A stretch of DNA of 64,000 bases, taken from Liolophura sinensis (Eukaryota; Mollusca; Polyplacophora; Chitonida; Chitonidae). A model generated the notes under the pieces. That model was not told where the DNA came from, searched no databases, and saw only the letters and a list, made by a program, of their open reading frames with translations. How positions within the stretch are numbered: the first letter of the stretch is position 1; each line of letters begins with the position of its first letter. Positions 1-11,935 of this stretch are shown piece by piece. The stretch is from the NCBI RefSeq assembly GCF_032854445.1, contig NC_088296.1, positions 18,281,485 through 18,345,484 on the forward strand, given 5' to 3'. The position numbers and the translations under genes are program-made.

Positions 1-119
1 GGTTGGTAAATTTCAGAGCTTCACAAAAAGTGTAATCATATTAGTCTACACAAAATAAAGCCTTAAGAATATGCCTGAATAAACACCTTGCAAACATGTG
101 AAAATGTTGAAGAGTTACC

Positions 120-530
120 GTACAGTTTTTGCACATATAATATTGTGAGGCAACCATTCTGTCAGCACTGTGGGGCAACCATTCTGTTCAGCACTGAGAG
201 GAAAGCATTCTGGTCAGCAATGTGAGGCAACCTTTCTGTCAGCACTGTGAGGCAACCAAGCTGTTCAGCACTGAGAGGAAAGCATTCTGGTCAGCAATGT
301 AAGGCAACCATGCTGTCAGCAATGTGAGGCAACCAATCTGTTATGAATGTGAGGCAGCCATTCTGTCAGCAATGTGAGGCAGCCATTCTGTCACCACTGT
401 GAGGCATCAATTCTGTCAGCACTAAGATGCAACCATTCTGGTCAGCAATGTGAGGCAACAATTCTCTTCAGTAAACTGAGGGAAGAATTCTGTTCAGTAA
501 ATTTTGTTCAAGTTTCAGAGTAGACCATTC
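120..530. repeat. Degenerate minisatellite, unit about 28-30 bp
   Basis: The unit resembles GCAACCATTCTGTCAGCA then NTGTGAG, repeated imperfectly. It grades into the 66-bp array to the right, which reuses the same words. Confidence 0.9.
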
Positions 531-533
531 TGT

Positions 534-1032
534 TCAGCACTGTGAGGCTGATTTTGTTAAATTCTCCGAGTAGACTATTCTGTTCAACACTGTGAGGCAA
601 CAATTCTGTTCAGTAAATTTTGTTAAATTCTCTGAGTAGACCATTCTGTTCAGCAATGTGAGGTAACACTTCTGTTCAGTAAATTTTGTTAAATTCTTTG
701 AGTAGACCATTCTGTTGAGCAATGTGAGGTAACAATTCTGTTCAGTAAATTTTGTTAAATTCTCTGAGTAGACTATTCTGTTCAACACTGTGAGGCAACA
801 ATTCTGTTCAGTAAATTTTGTTAAATTCTTTGAGTAGACCATTCTGTTCAGCAATGTGAGGTAACAATTCTGTTCAGTCAATTTTGTTAAATTCTCTGAG
901 TAGACCATTCTGTTCAGCAATGTGAGGTAACAATTCTGTTCAGTCAATTTTGTTAAATTCTCTGAGTAGACCATTCTGTTCAGCAATGTGAGGTAACACT
1001 TCTGTTCAGTAAATTTTGTTAAATTCTCTGAG
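534..1032. repeat. 66-bp tandem repeat (about 7.5 copies)
   Basis: GAGTAGACCATTCTGTTCAG recurs every 66 bp (568, 634, 700 and on), each copy ending in AAATTTTGTTAAATTCTCT. As 66 is a multiple of three, the - strand holds an uninterrupted 22-residue repeat ORF. I read that as a by-product, not a gene. Confidence 0.95.
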
Positions 1033-1465
1033 CACAATATACACATGCATATACATATACAACTATAAATTTATTAAAAATAACAGCATGCAACAACAGA
1101 AAAAACATCACCACCGTCAGCATTCTGTCAAGCATAAAATTTTAATGACACTGCTTCTAGGCTGCATTCTAGGCGGAATCTAATATCGCCCGACTCACCC
1201 AGGTATGTTAAATAGATGGTACCCTTATACATGTGTGCCAACGTCACCCCCACCCCCCCCCCCCAACCCCCCAACCCCCAAGACCCTGGAGAAAGCCTCA
1301 CATGCACCACTGATCACCGATGCATACTGTCCTGCTAAGCCTTGTTAAAGTACAAATAGGGAAAACATAAACCCACACTTGATATACAATGTACATACAT
1401 GTACATGTATCTGGTACAGTCTAATTTTTAATCCTCTAAAGGCGACTGCTTTTTTTTTAAATATT

Positions 1466-1862
1466 TCTCTTGTTCTCAATATTAAGCTTTTGTATTAGCA
1501 TTATGTCTCTTGTTCTCAATATTAAGCTTTTGTATTAGCATTATGTCTCTTGTTCTCAATATTAAGCTTTTGTATTAGCATTATGTCTCTTGGTCTCAAT
1601 ATTAAGCTTTTGTATTAGCATTATGTCTCTTGTTCTCAATATTAAGCTTTTGTATTAGCATTATGTCTCTTGTTCTCAATATTAAGCTTTTGTATTAGCA
1701 TTATGTCTCTTGTTCTCAATATTAAGCTTTTGTATTAGCATTATGTCTCTTGTTCTCAATATTAAGCTTTTGTATTAGCATTATGTCTCTTGTTCTCAAT
1801 ATTAAGCTTTTGTATTAGCATTATGTCTCTTGTTCTTAATATTAAGCTTTTGTATCAGCATA
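1466..1862. repeat. 40-bp tandem repeat, nearly identical copies
   Basis: About ten copies of a unit with TCTTGTTCTCAATATTAAGC and TTTTGTATTAGCATTATG. Only three or four substitutions are seen in the whole array, which points to very recent expansion or homogenisation. Confidence 0.97.
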
Positions 1863-2085
1863 CCCGGGAGCTATTTTCCAGACTTGGTGCAATGTTGGAT
1901 CCAGAAATTTTTGTATAATCCTTATTCGAATTTTGGGAAAAATGTTCACTCAGTGCAATGAGATTAAACAGTCCGAGACCAAAATAGCCATCAGTCTGGA
2001 GACTACAGATTATGTGTGTGCCTGCATGGGAATCAATTTCAGCCATTTTATTTTTATATTATTTCTGTACACATTTTATATAAAA

Positions 2086-2322
2086 TGGGGGGTTTCCGTG
2101 GATCAGTTGGTTAGAGCACTAGTGCAGTGTATTGACCCAGGATCCAGTTCCTGCTGGTTTCCTCTCAGGGCGTACGTGGGAAGGTCTGCTAGCAACCTGC
2201 GGATGGTCATGGGTTTCCCCTGGACTCTGCCCGGTTTCCTCCCCCCCACCATGATGTTAGCCGTTGTCGTATAAGTGAAATATTCTTGAGTACGACGTAA
2301 AACACCAATCAAATAAAAAAAT
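2086..2322 (+). mobile_element. SINE-A, nearly full length
   Basis: This is the main SINE family of the window. It has a tRNA-like head (A box near GATCAGTTGGTTAGAGC), then CCTGCGGATGGTC, a body ending TATTCTTGAGTACGACGTAA and an A-rich AAAT tail. Confidence 0.9.
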
Positions 2323-2584
2323 ATGTAGAAACATTTTGGTTCCGGTACACCTTTGGGCTTTCAAATAAACTTCTGGGCACTCAAACTAATCTGTTACGTA
2401 TTAAAACTATCAAGAAAATTGAACAAGAATAAGATGGTGTACCAATATGATTAACCTTTTACACAAATTTCATTCACAGACTTAAAAGCTGTCAGAGAGC
2501 TCATCTTCGTAAGATTTCTTTAGGCACCGTTACAATGTCACCTTTATAGTTTGGGACACAAGTGTGATCATAAAGCTTGAACCA

Positions 2585-3365
2585 CTAGAGTCTGTTCCCA
2601 CCCCACCCCTGACCTCCACCCCCTGACCCCTACAACCTGCACCCCCCAGGCCCTGACCTCAACCCCCTGACCCCTACAACCTGCACCCCCAGGCCCTGAC
2701 CTCAAACCCGTGACCCCTTAACAACCGCCCCTTGACCCAAATCCCTAACTCCCACTCCGTCATCCCACCCCTAACCTCCACCCCGACCCCTACAACCTGC
2801 ACCCCCCAGACTTGCTGACCCCACCCCTTAACAACCGCCCTTTGACCCCACTCCCTAACTCCCACTCCGTCATCCCACCCCTAACCTCCACCCCGACCCC
2901 TACAACCTGCACCCCCCAGACTTGGCGACCCCACCCCTTAACAACTGCCCCTTGAACCCACTCCCTAACTCGAACTCCATCACCCCACCCCTGACCTCCA
3001 CCCCCTGACCCCTACAACCTGCACCCGCCAGGCCCTGACCTCAACCCTGTGACCACACACCCTGTCTTTGTGGCCCCACCCCTTAACAACTGCCTCGTGA
3101 GGCCTTAAAGCTTTTTTTTCTCAATATGACCCAATATGGGTGAACCACTAGAGTCTGTTCCCACCCCACCCCTGACCTCCATCCCTTGACCTCCACCCCC
3201 TGACCTCCACTCCCTGACCCCTACAACCTGCACCCCACAGGCCCTGACCTCAACCCCGTGACCGCTTAACAACCGCCCGTTGACCCAAATCCCTAACTTC
3301 CACTCCATCACCCCACCCCTGACCTCCACCCCATGACCACACTCTCTAACCAACTGTGAACCCCA
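2585..3365. repeat. C-rich, G-poor minisatellite
   Basis: Units of CCACCCCACCCCTGACCTCC, CCCCTGACCCCTACAACCTG and CCCTTAACAACCGCCC alternate. A block beginning GAACCACTAGAGTCTGTTCC occurs at 2578 and again at 3142, so the array itself is duplicated. The strand asymmetry is extreme. Confidence 0.93.
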
Positions 3366-3689
3366 CCAACAGGAAATGATAAACCCTTTCTTTATTATAG
3401 CATCCTTCATTACGACACATACAGGCTTCAGCAAAACACGGTTTATTCAGTGAAAGTCATTCATTCAGATAATAAGCTGTCTGGGTGCCCAAACTACATG
3501 TAATACAGCTGTATTAAAACTAACTGGTACAAGTAAATATGATGGTTAAGCAATAAAAAGTTTAGTTTTTATACAATTTTCTTTCATTCACAGACTCAGA
3601 AGCTGCCAAAAAAAAAAAGAGTCATTTTTTTGCGTTTTACAAAATTTCTTTATGCAGCCAGCACAATGTCACCTTTCCTATACTGCATG

Positions 3690-3840
3690 CACGTACATGT
3701 ACGTCTGTTCCTATATGGCACATATGTACTATACATGTACGTCTGTTCCTATATTACATGTATGTCTGTTCCTATATTGAATGTATGTACATATATGTCT
3801 GTTTCTATATTGCATGTACATGTATGCCTACATTTATGTG
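3690..3840. repeat. Minisatellite rich in ACATGTACGTCTGTTCCTAT
   Basis: Four or five loose copies of about 30-37 bp, with units such as TGTACGTCTGTTCCTATAT. Confidence 0.8.
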
Positions 3841-3841
3841 T

Positions 3842-3955
3842 ATGATTGATGTTTAACGAGGTACTCAAGAATATTTCACTTATACATGTACAGCAGTCAG
3901 TTTTATGATGTAAGCGTGGTGGGAGCCTGGAGGAAACCCACGCCCATCCTGTTCA
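3842..3955 (-). mobile_element. SINE-A fragment, degraded
   Basis: The - orientation tail is recognisable as GTACTCAAGAATATTTCACT, followed by TGGGAGCCTGGAGGAAACCC. Confidence 0.6.
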
Positions 3956-4009
3956 TCCATGCAATGGACACCAATAGGGAAACCCCTTTAGTTGCAGCAA
4001 GAAAACCAA

Positions 4010-4420
4010 TGAAGACATCTAATCAATCAGGTACAAGAAACAAAGGGAAACCCAATCAATCACGCTCAGGACACCAAAAGAAACACCCCATCAGTCTTGT
4101 CCAGAATGTCACAAGGGAAACTCCATCAATCATGTCTAGAACACCAAAAAACACCCATCAATCATGCTCAGGACACCAAAAGTGAAACTATCAATCATAC
4201 CCTGGACACCAAAAGCGAAACCATCAATCGTTCCCAGGACACCAAAGGGAAACCCATCAATCATGCCCAGGACACAAAAAGGGAAACTCATCCATCATGC
4301 CCAGGGCACAAGAAAGGGAAATCCATCAATCATGCCCAGGGCATAAAAAAGGAAACCCATCAGTCATGCCCAGGATACCAAAAGGGAAACCCATCAGTCT
4401 TTCACAGAATCCATAGCTTT
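4010..4420. repeat. Minisatellite, unit about 29-31 bp
   Basis: The unit is close to CATCAATCATGCCCAGGACA followed by CCAAAAGGGAAACC, with 12 or so copies that diverge more at the left end. Confidence 0.93.
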
Positions 4421-4699
4421 GTCTAATGGTAATCCAATTTTACCTTCCTGTGTTCAAGCTGTTCTTCAATTCCTTTTGTCAAGGTCAAAAGTAAAATGTT
4501 ACAAGCTCTATCAGGGAGATGTACCAGTACCTGTACTCAATTATTCCCATACAAGTAGGTACATTACAGGCTTTCTGATCACTTTATCCTATCTTATTTT
4601 TTCTTTACAGGGATCCAGACAGATTCTCACAACTTTTATTTATGACAAACTGGATGAACAGATTTCGTACAAAAAAAAAAAACAAAAAAAAAATGAGCA

Positions 4700-6900
4700 C
4701 TGAAAGGACATCCCATCACTCATGCCCTGGCCTCAAAACAAAAAGGAACCCCACCCACCAAATCACTTGAATTATTATGCTAATGCTGTCTGGGTCACTT
4801 AACCACTGACCCACAAAACAATGACGAGGACCTGTGACTGATACATACATCTATGTATATGACCTAAGTATCGGACATATTGCTGGGTTACTTGTCACAT
4901 GACTTGATTAGCAGAACTTTGACCTAGTTCACTGATACTTGACCTAGTTACATTGACCTCACATACATGCAATGCCTACTTACTTGGATCCAGTGATACT
5001 TGTTTTCGTTGTTTTAGATCCACATTCCAGAGTGGAAATCTCTACCCAGTTCCACCGAGAATAGAATCCGCATGACTTTACAATTAATCTTCTGCTATTC
5101 AAGCAGGGTTGTTATGATATTTATTTATTTATCTGACTGGTCATGGCCTTACCACTTTTCATCAAAAAAAAAAAAAAAAAACATGGAAAAAAAAAAAAAC
5201 AAATCAAACCAATTTAATGGCGACCAACAAAAAGGAGGTCCATACACACACACACATGCACTGTAGAACTGTAAAACTACAATGAATCTACGTGAAGAAT
5301 AAAAACCCCAAAATACGATTTTAAGTCACATCCAGCTGTCTAACACCTCATAGATTCCGGGGCATAGTGGGCCCCAGGACCCCCGCTGTTTGTGCTGAGA
5401 CACTGGATCGATGGCCGTATGACGTCCACCTAGGTTGAACAGAAGCTGTTTCAAGCCTGTGTTTGGTCTATCTGACTTTTTAATCCCTAGTGTATCTTTT
5501 TAAAGCTTTGAGAACGTGATGTGTGGCATAGTACAGACTGCTGCCCAAGACAGCAGGATTTGAAATCACCACTTTCACAGAGGTCTACCCTAGGTCACCC
5601 CAAATTTCGTCCATGAAAGTGCATTTTTACAGAGAAATAACTGCCATAAAATGTCATTTTTGATGCTGAAACGAAGATTTTTCCAGCAGGATAACATAAC
5701 ACCTTCCAAACCAGCCTTAACACACTTTTCTAAAAAAAAAATATATACAATTGTCAGAATACAGTAAATGTTAAGTCATTTAGGGTAGATCTAGCAGACT
5801 CATTATTGTAAATAAACTGCAAAGTTTATTTTAAAAATTGTTAGCAACATGTTTGAAGAGGTCCACATTGTGTTACTAAAACCTGGCACAAACAGTCAGT
5901 CAGTGATGTTGAAGTCTGTCCACACTGGAACAGAGCAAGTACTGGTAACTTCATAAAATCTTGATGCAGTTAAGCCTTTTTAAACCCTGTAATCACTTTG
6001 TATTTTTACAAGGTTCATATCATAAGAAAATTGATTTTTAAAGCTTTGAAAATAAATGCCATTCTTGAAAATCTAAAAAATTGAATTCAAAAGCTTTAAA
6101 AATGATTTTCAAATCTTTGAAATAGTTGTTAAAAATCTTCTTCAAGCCTTAACACAATTTATTTTTAGAGCTCTGAATTTCAAAGCTTTGGAAATCTTTT
6201 GGAAGCTTTCAAAATATGGTATAAATAGCACAACTGCACCTTACAGGCCACTACACACCAGCCACCCAGGTTAAAGAAATACATGCATTAATTCTTCCTG
6301 TTGATATTCTTTTTTCTTTTTATTTTTTTGAAAAATACTAAAAAAAGAAATGTAATCCATGTGGTATATCAGTAAACTTAATATCTTCACCTTTTGCTGA
6401 TCTTTTGTAACAACAGTATCCAGTAATTGAAATAAATATTGTGGTGGAATACTTAAAAATATAAAATTAATATTCATTAATTCTTCCAACTTGTATTTTC
6501 TGTCTTTTGGAAATATACAATATATATATATATATATATATTTCTTTTAAATACCTGTACTATAGTTATTGTTAGAAAAGATGTAGCATATATGTCAAAT
6601 TAATCTGTTCACCTTTCGCTAATCTTTACCCCAAACAATATCCCGCAAGAAATACGTGTTTGTTTGTTTATAAAATAAAACAAATTAACAATAACTCACG
6701 CTGACCTATATATGGGACAGGTGACCTACTTATCTGATACATTAATACATTGTTAATATTATTGTATGGTCACTGACCTCATTTTCCGTGACCCCGGAGC
6801 CTGCATCCCTGCCGAATAGTTGCAGAAGAACACAGGTCACAATCGTCTGGTTTTCTAAAAGTCAAACATCGAATCTTGCTTCACGGCTCTTGTCTATTTT
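4700..6900. other. No gene seen
   Basis: Apparently unique, AT-rich sequence with short A runs (5164, 5190), a small (TA)n at 6520-6541 and loose repeats of AAAGCTTTGAAAAT at 6040-6215. No coding exon is recognised. Confidence 0.6.
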
Positions 6901-7167
6901 TTAAAGGCTACTGGACTTTTTTAAATTGTCGTTTTTTCTCAGAAAACAGATGTATTCCGCAATGTCTTCAACCTGCTTGAAAGCGAACGCCGAGTTTCCC
7001 TCTAAAACACCCCAGAGGTTCTCATCCACTGGTTGACCCAGATGCGAATAACACAAAGCCACCAAACGTGCTAAATCTCTCCGCTTTGCAAAAAGCAAAA
7101 GTTTGAGAATTTCATAAAAAGGAGAACTTACCCGAATGTTTTTGCTGACCTTTGCACGTGCAGGCAA
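6901..7167 (-). CDS. Hypothetical small protein or first exon, 88 codons
   Basis: This ORF starts with ATG at 7167 and encodes MPARAKVSKNIRVSSPFYEI, then leucine-rich helical sequence (LKLLLFAKRRDLARLVALCY) and DENLWGVLEGNSAFAFKQVE. Composition looks more like coding sequence than the AT-rich surroundings. I do not recognise the family. A near-palindromic GTTATGACGACGTCATAAC (CRE-like) lies about 40 bp upstream at 7204-7222. It could be a complete small protein or the first exon of a - strand gene extending below 6900. It could also be chance. Confidence 0.4.
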   Translation of the reverse strand: MPARAKVSKNIRVSSPFYEILKLLLFAKRRDLARLVALCYSHLGQPVDENLWGVLEGNSAFAFKQVEDIAEYICFLRKNDNLKKSSSL

Positions 7168-7261
7168 GGAGTGATGCCGTTTGCAAAAGGTTTTCGATGA
7201 TACGTTATGACGACGTCATAACGTTCTAGCTGTTAGTCTAAAACGAGGCTTGTAAACAAAG

Positions 7262-7838
7262 CCAGACGGATAACTTTGACAGGTGTTCGAGTAGATTCGC
7301 TGACATGTCATGTCGCTTACCTACTTTTGTCTTTCCATCACCACGATTGTTCCAAAAGACGATTGTTTCATGTTTTTGTCTCAGCAGTAGTTTGCTGTAC
7401 ATAGATTGTTTATGCTAGCAATGGTTCATTTATAAATGCTTGAGGAGCGGTAGATAGGATGCATTCACACATCCAGCAATATGCCGTGTTTTCTGGCCCG
7501 GTTTACACGGCGCCATTTTCCAGTCAAATTCGGTGTATGGGCTTTTTCGTGCGCTTGTACCGGTAGCTTACAAAATAGACTTGTCGTGTTTCTGATGTGA
7601 CTTGTCGAATTCGACCAATCGCATTGTCTGAACACGGATTTAATTAGTGTTTTCAGTGATTAAGATATCCCAGGTTTGTACAAATGTGTTTTGTCGTTTT
7701 TTGGTTGTTTTTCTTTTGCTTTTTTTTATTTTTTCTCTTAGCACTACAGATTTTTATACAAAAATTATACTGACATCGGTTCACTAAAAAAGATGGAGTG
7801 TTCGCATCTTCACATCACATTCGTATACGAGCCGTTAA
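7262..7838. other. No gene seen
   Basis: Unique-looking sequence between the hypothetical ORF and the retroelement tail. It may include the promoter of the - strand ORF at 6901-7167. Confidence 0.5.
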
Positions 7839-7839
7839 C

Positions 7840-8100
7840 CAATAAGGACGTTCCAGGTCAGTAATCGCAAAGCCAAGTCCCAAAACGGCGTTTAACACAT
7901 ATCACCAAAGAACTGAGAAAGCATACAAAGTTCGAAAATGGGACGGAATCATGAAAAGAGAAGAGCTTTCAATGATGTTCATATATCCAACGTGGAGATC
8001 TAATTCTATACTTAAGTACAAAAATTAAGACTGATTCATGCAGAGAAGCAGTCGACAGTTCTCAGTGTTGTTGTACAGGCGCAAAGAACGTAATGTATGG
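7840..8100. mobile_element. Retroelement tail fragment, shared with 61.1-61.4 kb
   Basis: AACCAATAAGGACGTTCCAG, then GGACGGAATCATG and TTCATATATC.AACGTGG, occur in the same order at 61106-61410. That second copy adjoins a decayed reverse transcriptase, so this is most likely the 3' part of the same element. Confidence 0.7.
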
Positions 8101-8672
8101 AATCCCACGAGAGGATCACGCTAGCCTCTCAATCAGCAAAAAGCCAGCTTAGCAAGAATCAAGTGCATTTACCTTTTTTGAATCAAATAAATGTCACAAG
8201 ATATTACCTCTAGTGCTAAAGTTTACATTTTCCCATTAGGATATCATGTTACCTTCCAAACAGCTCTCAAAGCACTTTTTCTAAAATCAACAGAACTCCC
8301 AGAATCAGGACAAATGAGTAACTCTGCTATGAACGCAATTTTAGGTCTTTTAGGTTAATTGGATTTCTTAAATGACAAATCTGCATTATTTCGGGTCGTT
8401 TTATCATAGGAGTGTACGATACCATAAACATCTGCTGAGTGTCTCTGATATTAAGTGGTCAAACGACTCAAAATTAGAAGATGACTTCGACATGCAAGAG
8501 TGTTTGTCCACCACTCAACTGAGATGCGGGCATGTGATGTCACTATCTCTAATTAACCTATAAATGATTTTTTTCTTTTAGTGCATGTCTAAACTTTCTG
8601 GGTCAGTGAATAAATACAGATCTGTATGTATTAAGTGATAATATTAACAGCCACTGCAAACGCCACCATAAA

Positions 8673-8985
8673 ACCGGCCCCGATAGCACTGTTGGTAGAG
8701 CGTCCTTTTCGGAACCGACAGATTCGGGGTCAATCCTGAGTCGAGTCACACCTAAGACCTTAAAAGAGGAAGTTGTAGCTTCCTTGCTTGGCGTTCATCA
8801 TGAAGGGGATAGTACAACCACTGGTTGACCCGTATCAGTATAATGGCTCGGGCGGGGCCACTTACTTGCCTTCGGTAAGGCGTCTGAGTGAAGTAGCACT
8901 AGATAAATCCGAATAGCACAGGAAATCCTCCTGTAACAAGGAGGCAAATTACACACACTCTAAGGATTCCTTCGTAGTCATATGA
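8673..8985 (+). mobile_element. SINE-B (tRNA-derived, conserved-core type)
   Basis: The head is GATAGCACTGTTGGTAGAGC, the B-box-like part GGGGTCAATCC, then CTTGCTTGGCGTTCATCAT, ACTGGTTGACCCGTATCAGT and ATAATGGCTCGGGCGGGG. The core resembles one widespread in molluscs (recalled, not searched). Diverged copies on the other strand lie at 18725 and 44425. Confidence 0.85.
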
Positions 8986-9467
8986 AAAATTGTTATATAC
9001 GACGATAAACCTCAAGCACTCATTCACTCACCACCATAAAAATCGATAAAAATCGTCACATAAATAAAATTGTACAGGTTGGAATTTGGTGCTCTACATA
9101 CATTTGAGCTATACATTTGAGATAATCCAACTCAGAAAAATGTGTTGTTGCATTCGATGTAAACCAGCAATGAAATAAATAGATAAATGAATCAAACTTC
9201 ACCTAATTTCCCATTAAATCAAACATAGGTAGAATATCAGCCAACCGATGACAGATGACAAACAGACAGCTAGTGATAGGCCCATTTACTCCTGTTAATG
9301 GAGAATTACTCCACAAAACAAAATCTGCATGGTTTTGTGTTTCTCTGCTAAAGGAAAAGAAGATGTTTTGTGAGTGACCCCGACAAACCACTGACCTTTG
9401 GCACGTTACTGACGAACTTTCCCACGTGTGCGGTACAGTTACGTACACCAAGCAATTTGGTGGAAGA

Positions 9468-9832
9468 CATACACAAAAAAAAAAACACTTGTGCTGAGAT
9501 CTAAACACAAAAACTTGTGTTGTTTCATTCAACACAGAAATTTGTCACCCCAACACAAACGTATTTAATAAAATGTGAAATGCACATGTTTGAGTTACAA
9601 AATAACAAAACAGAAAAACAAAAAGTTTGTGATGAGCCAAAATGTGTTAATTTATGCAACACGACAAACACGTGTGTGTTTTGCAACAACAAACATCAAA
9701 CACATCTTATGTGTTCAATTCTTTAAACACAAGTAAGACCTTGTGTTAATTCAACACAAGATGGAGTTGTTTAAATTTGACATAAAACTTTTGTTGGAAA
9801 GATCATAAGTGTTTTTTTTTGTGTGTACTGGT
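9468..9832. mobile_element. MITE-like element with ACACAAG / CTTGTGT palindromes
   Basis: The ends form an imperfect inverted repeat of about 20 bp (ACACAAAAAAA..AACACTT at the left, AAGTGTTTTTTTTTGTGTGT at the right). The interior is packed with AACACAAG and CTTGTGTT in both directions. No transposase is present. The small ORF at 9517-9726 is a by-product. Confidence 0.55.
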
Positions 9833-9997
9833 GGTGAACGTTTGCCTGCGCATGCGTACGGCTATATGCATCCCAGAGCTGTCAATCGTTTATTCACAAC
9901 AAAATCTCACAAGCAGCGAGAGGGCGTAGGGCCGAATTTTGAAGACAATGGGGCAGAGTTTTGGGGTAGTGCTTAAAACTTCTATATATAACGCTGT

Positions 9998-10072
9998 GTT
10001 TGCAGCTTTCGTGTAAGTGAAATATTCTTGAGAACGGCGTAAACACAAATGAAATAAATAAATAAATAAATC
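9998..10072 (+). mobile_element. SINE-A 3' fragment
   Basis: AAGTGAAATATTCTTGAGAA, then CGGCGTAA and an AAAT tail. Confidence 0.75.
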
Positions 10073-10131
10073 TATAGTCCTGTGTCTGTTAATGTCCTTG
10101 CCCTTGCATCTAACCTATATATAGATCTAAA

Positions 10132-10133
10132 CA

Positions 10134-10186
<53 letters not shown>
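10132..10186. repeat. (AT)n microsatellite
   Basis: About 25 uninterrupted AT dinucleotides. It lies next to a short copy of ATCTATATAT. Confidence 0.97.
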
Positions 10187-10188
<2 letters not shown>

Positions 10189-10762
10189 TCAGTTTTTAAA
10201 GAAGATCGATAAATCAGTAACTGTTACTCCAGTTATTCTGTGACTGAAAATTTGTTGAAAACAAACCGGAAAATATACGATAGACTATCGTAAAGAAAAA
10301 CTCACCATATGGCATCAACCTTTGAAAACGCCTATGCAAGTAGTTCTGTTGAGTTGGAACTGCCCTAGATGTACATACACAAGGTCCACTGCACATTCAT
10401 TATGCTGTTGTAATTTAAAACGACACAGTAGTTTAGCACCATGGGTGAACTATCGAATGCCATATTTCACTGTTGTACGAAGACCCTAAGCAGACAAACG
10501 ATCCATTCAAACCTGGAAAAGCTACTATATACATTCTACCAGTTTTTTTGTTTATTTTTTGTTAAGCGTCTGTTCTATTTTTACAAGTATGTGTATAAAC
10601 GGGTTTCGTACAATTGCCAGAAGATTCACCGGTATTTAACATATGCCGATTAAATGAGATGTACCTCGTATGTCAGCTGAATGTAAGGGACTCACTTGCG
10701 CAGATGGTTGTTATGGGAAGGCTATACATATGTATCGGCTTATGTGAAAGGAGGATGTGTTG

Positions 10763-10789
10763 TGGGGGGGGGGGGGGGGGGGGGGAGGG
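10763..10789. repeat. Poly-G tract
   Basis: A run of over 20 G. Length is likely unreliable in the assembly. Confidence 0.9.
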
Positions 10790-10829
10790 AATCATTGTTG
10801 CCGAGGTAGTTTGCCTGATAACACAGATC

Positions 10830-10998
10830 GAGCCTTTCGGTCGTTGTGAATTCACGTCCTCTCCAGCCGTAATGGGGAAGTCTTCCATCAACCTGTGGAT
10901 GGTCGTGGGTTTCCCACTGGTTTCCGGTTTCCTCCCACCATAATTCTGGCTGCCGTCGTTTAAGTCGAATAAGGAGTAAAACACCAATCAAAATGAAT
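10830..10998 (+). mobile_element. SINE-A, 5'-truncated and diverged
   Basis: Contains CCTGTGGATGGTCGTGGG, CGGTTTCCTCCCACCATAAT and AAAACACCAATCAAAAT. Confidence 0.85.
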
Positions 10999-11184
10999 CA
11001 AATAACGTGTATCAGGCCCCTGACCCAAGAGATCGCGAGTTCATTCCCAGCTTTTGCTGTTCTGATTGCACCTTTGAGTGAGAAAGTCTACCAGGTACGG
11101 CATACCTGCCAAAGACGGTGAATTAATCCGCGGGCACTGTGTTCCTACCCATAAACCAGAGCTTCATCGTATATAAGTGAATTC

Positions 11185-11316
11185 AAGACCAGCTCATGCT
11201 GGCGTTCTCTCTGGCCGTGCATGGGAAGGCCTCAGCAGCCTGCGGATAGCTGCGCCCGATTTGCTCCTACCGTAATGCTGGCCGCCGTCGTTTAAATGAA
11301 ATATTCTTGATGAATA
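11185..11316 (+). mobile_element. SINE-A, cut by the assembly gap
   Basis: Runs from AGCTCATGCTGGCGTTCTCT through CCGCCGTCGTTTAAATGAAA and stops at the N run. Confidence 0.85.
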
Positions 11317-11516
11317 NNNNNNNNNNNNNNNNNNNNNNNNNNNNNNNNNNNNNNNNNNNNNNNNNNNNNNNNNNNNNNNNNNNNNNNNNNNNNNNNNNNN
11401 NNNNNNNNNNNNNNNNNNNNNNNNNNNNNNNNNNNNNNNNNNNNNNNNNNNNNNNNNNNNNNNNNNNNNNNNNNNNNNNNNNNNNNNNNNNNNNNNNNNN
11501 NNNNNNNNNNNNNNNN
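11317..11516. other. Assembly gap (200 N)
   Basis: Exactly 200 N, so a placeholder of unknown real size. It truncates a SINE on its left side. Confidence 0.99.
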
Positions 11517-11764
11517 ACGTGCTTTCACAAAACATAACTATTTTCAAAATGTTTTAAGAACAATTCAAAGATTATTTTTTCTATGAAAAAAGTGATTTTA
11601 TCGCTATATCGCTTGCATACATGTGATCTGAAAATGACATCGTATTTTAAATGTTTTATACATAGGGCAGAAAAAAATCGACCCTGATCTAGACTACTCG
11701 TTCATGTTCACGTTAGAGGGAGTTTATATACTTAAGAGTTTCGATTTGCTGCCCAAAAGAAATT

Positions 11765-11935
11765 TATTTACTTATTTATTTGAATGGTGTTTACGCTGTA
11801 CTCAAGAATATTTCACATACCATGTCAGCCAGCATTATGGTGGGAGGAAACCGTGCAGAACCAGGAGGAAACCCACGACCATCCGCAGGATGCTGCAAGA
11901 CCTTCCCATGGCCATCCGCAGGTTTCCAAAAGAAA
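11765..11935 (-). mobile_element. SINE-A, 5'-truncated
   Basis: On the + strand it starts with TTTATTTGAATGGTGTTTAC and passes GTACTCAAGAATATTTCAC and CCACGACCATCCGCAGGATG. Confidence 0.9.

Noticed and set aside
534-1046. 170-codon - strand ORF with a 22-residue repeat
   Set aside because: The 66-bp DNA repeat is a multiple of three, so an open frame is expected; copies vary like non-coding repeats.
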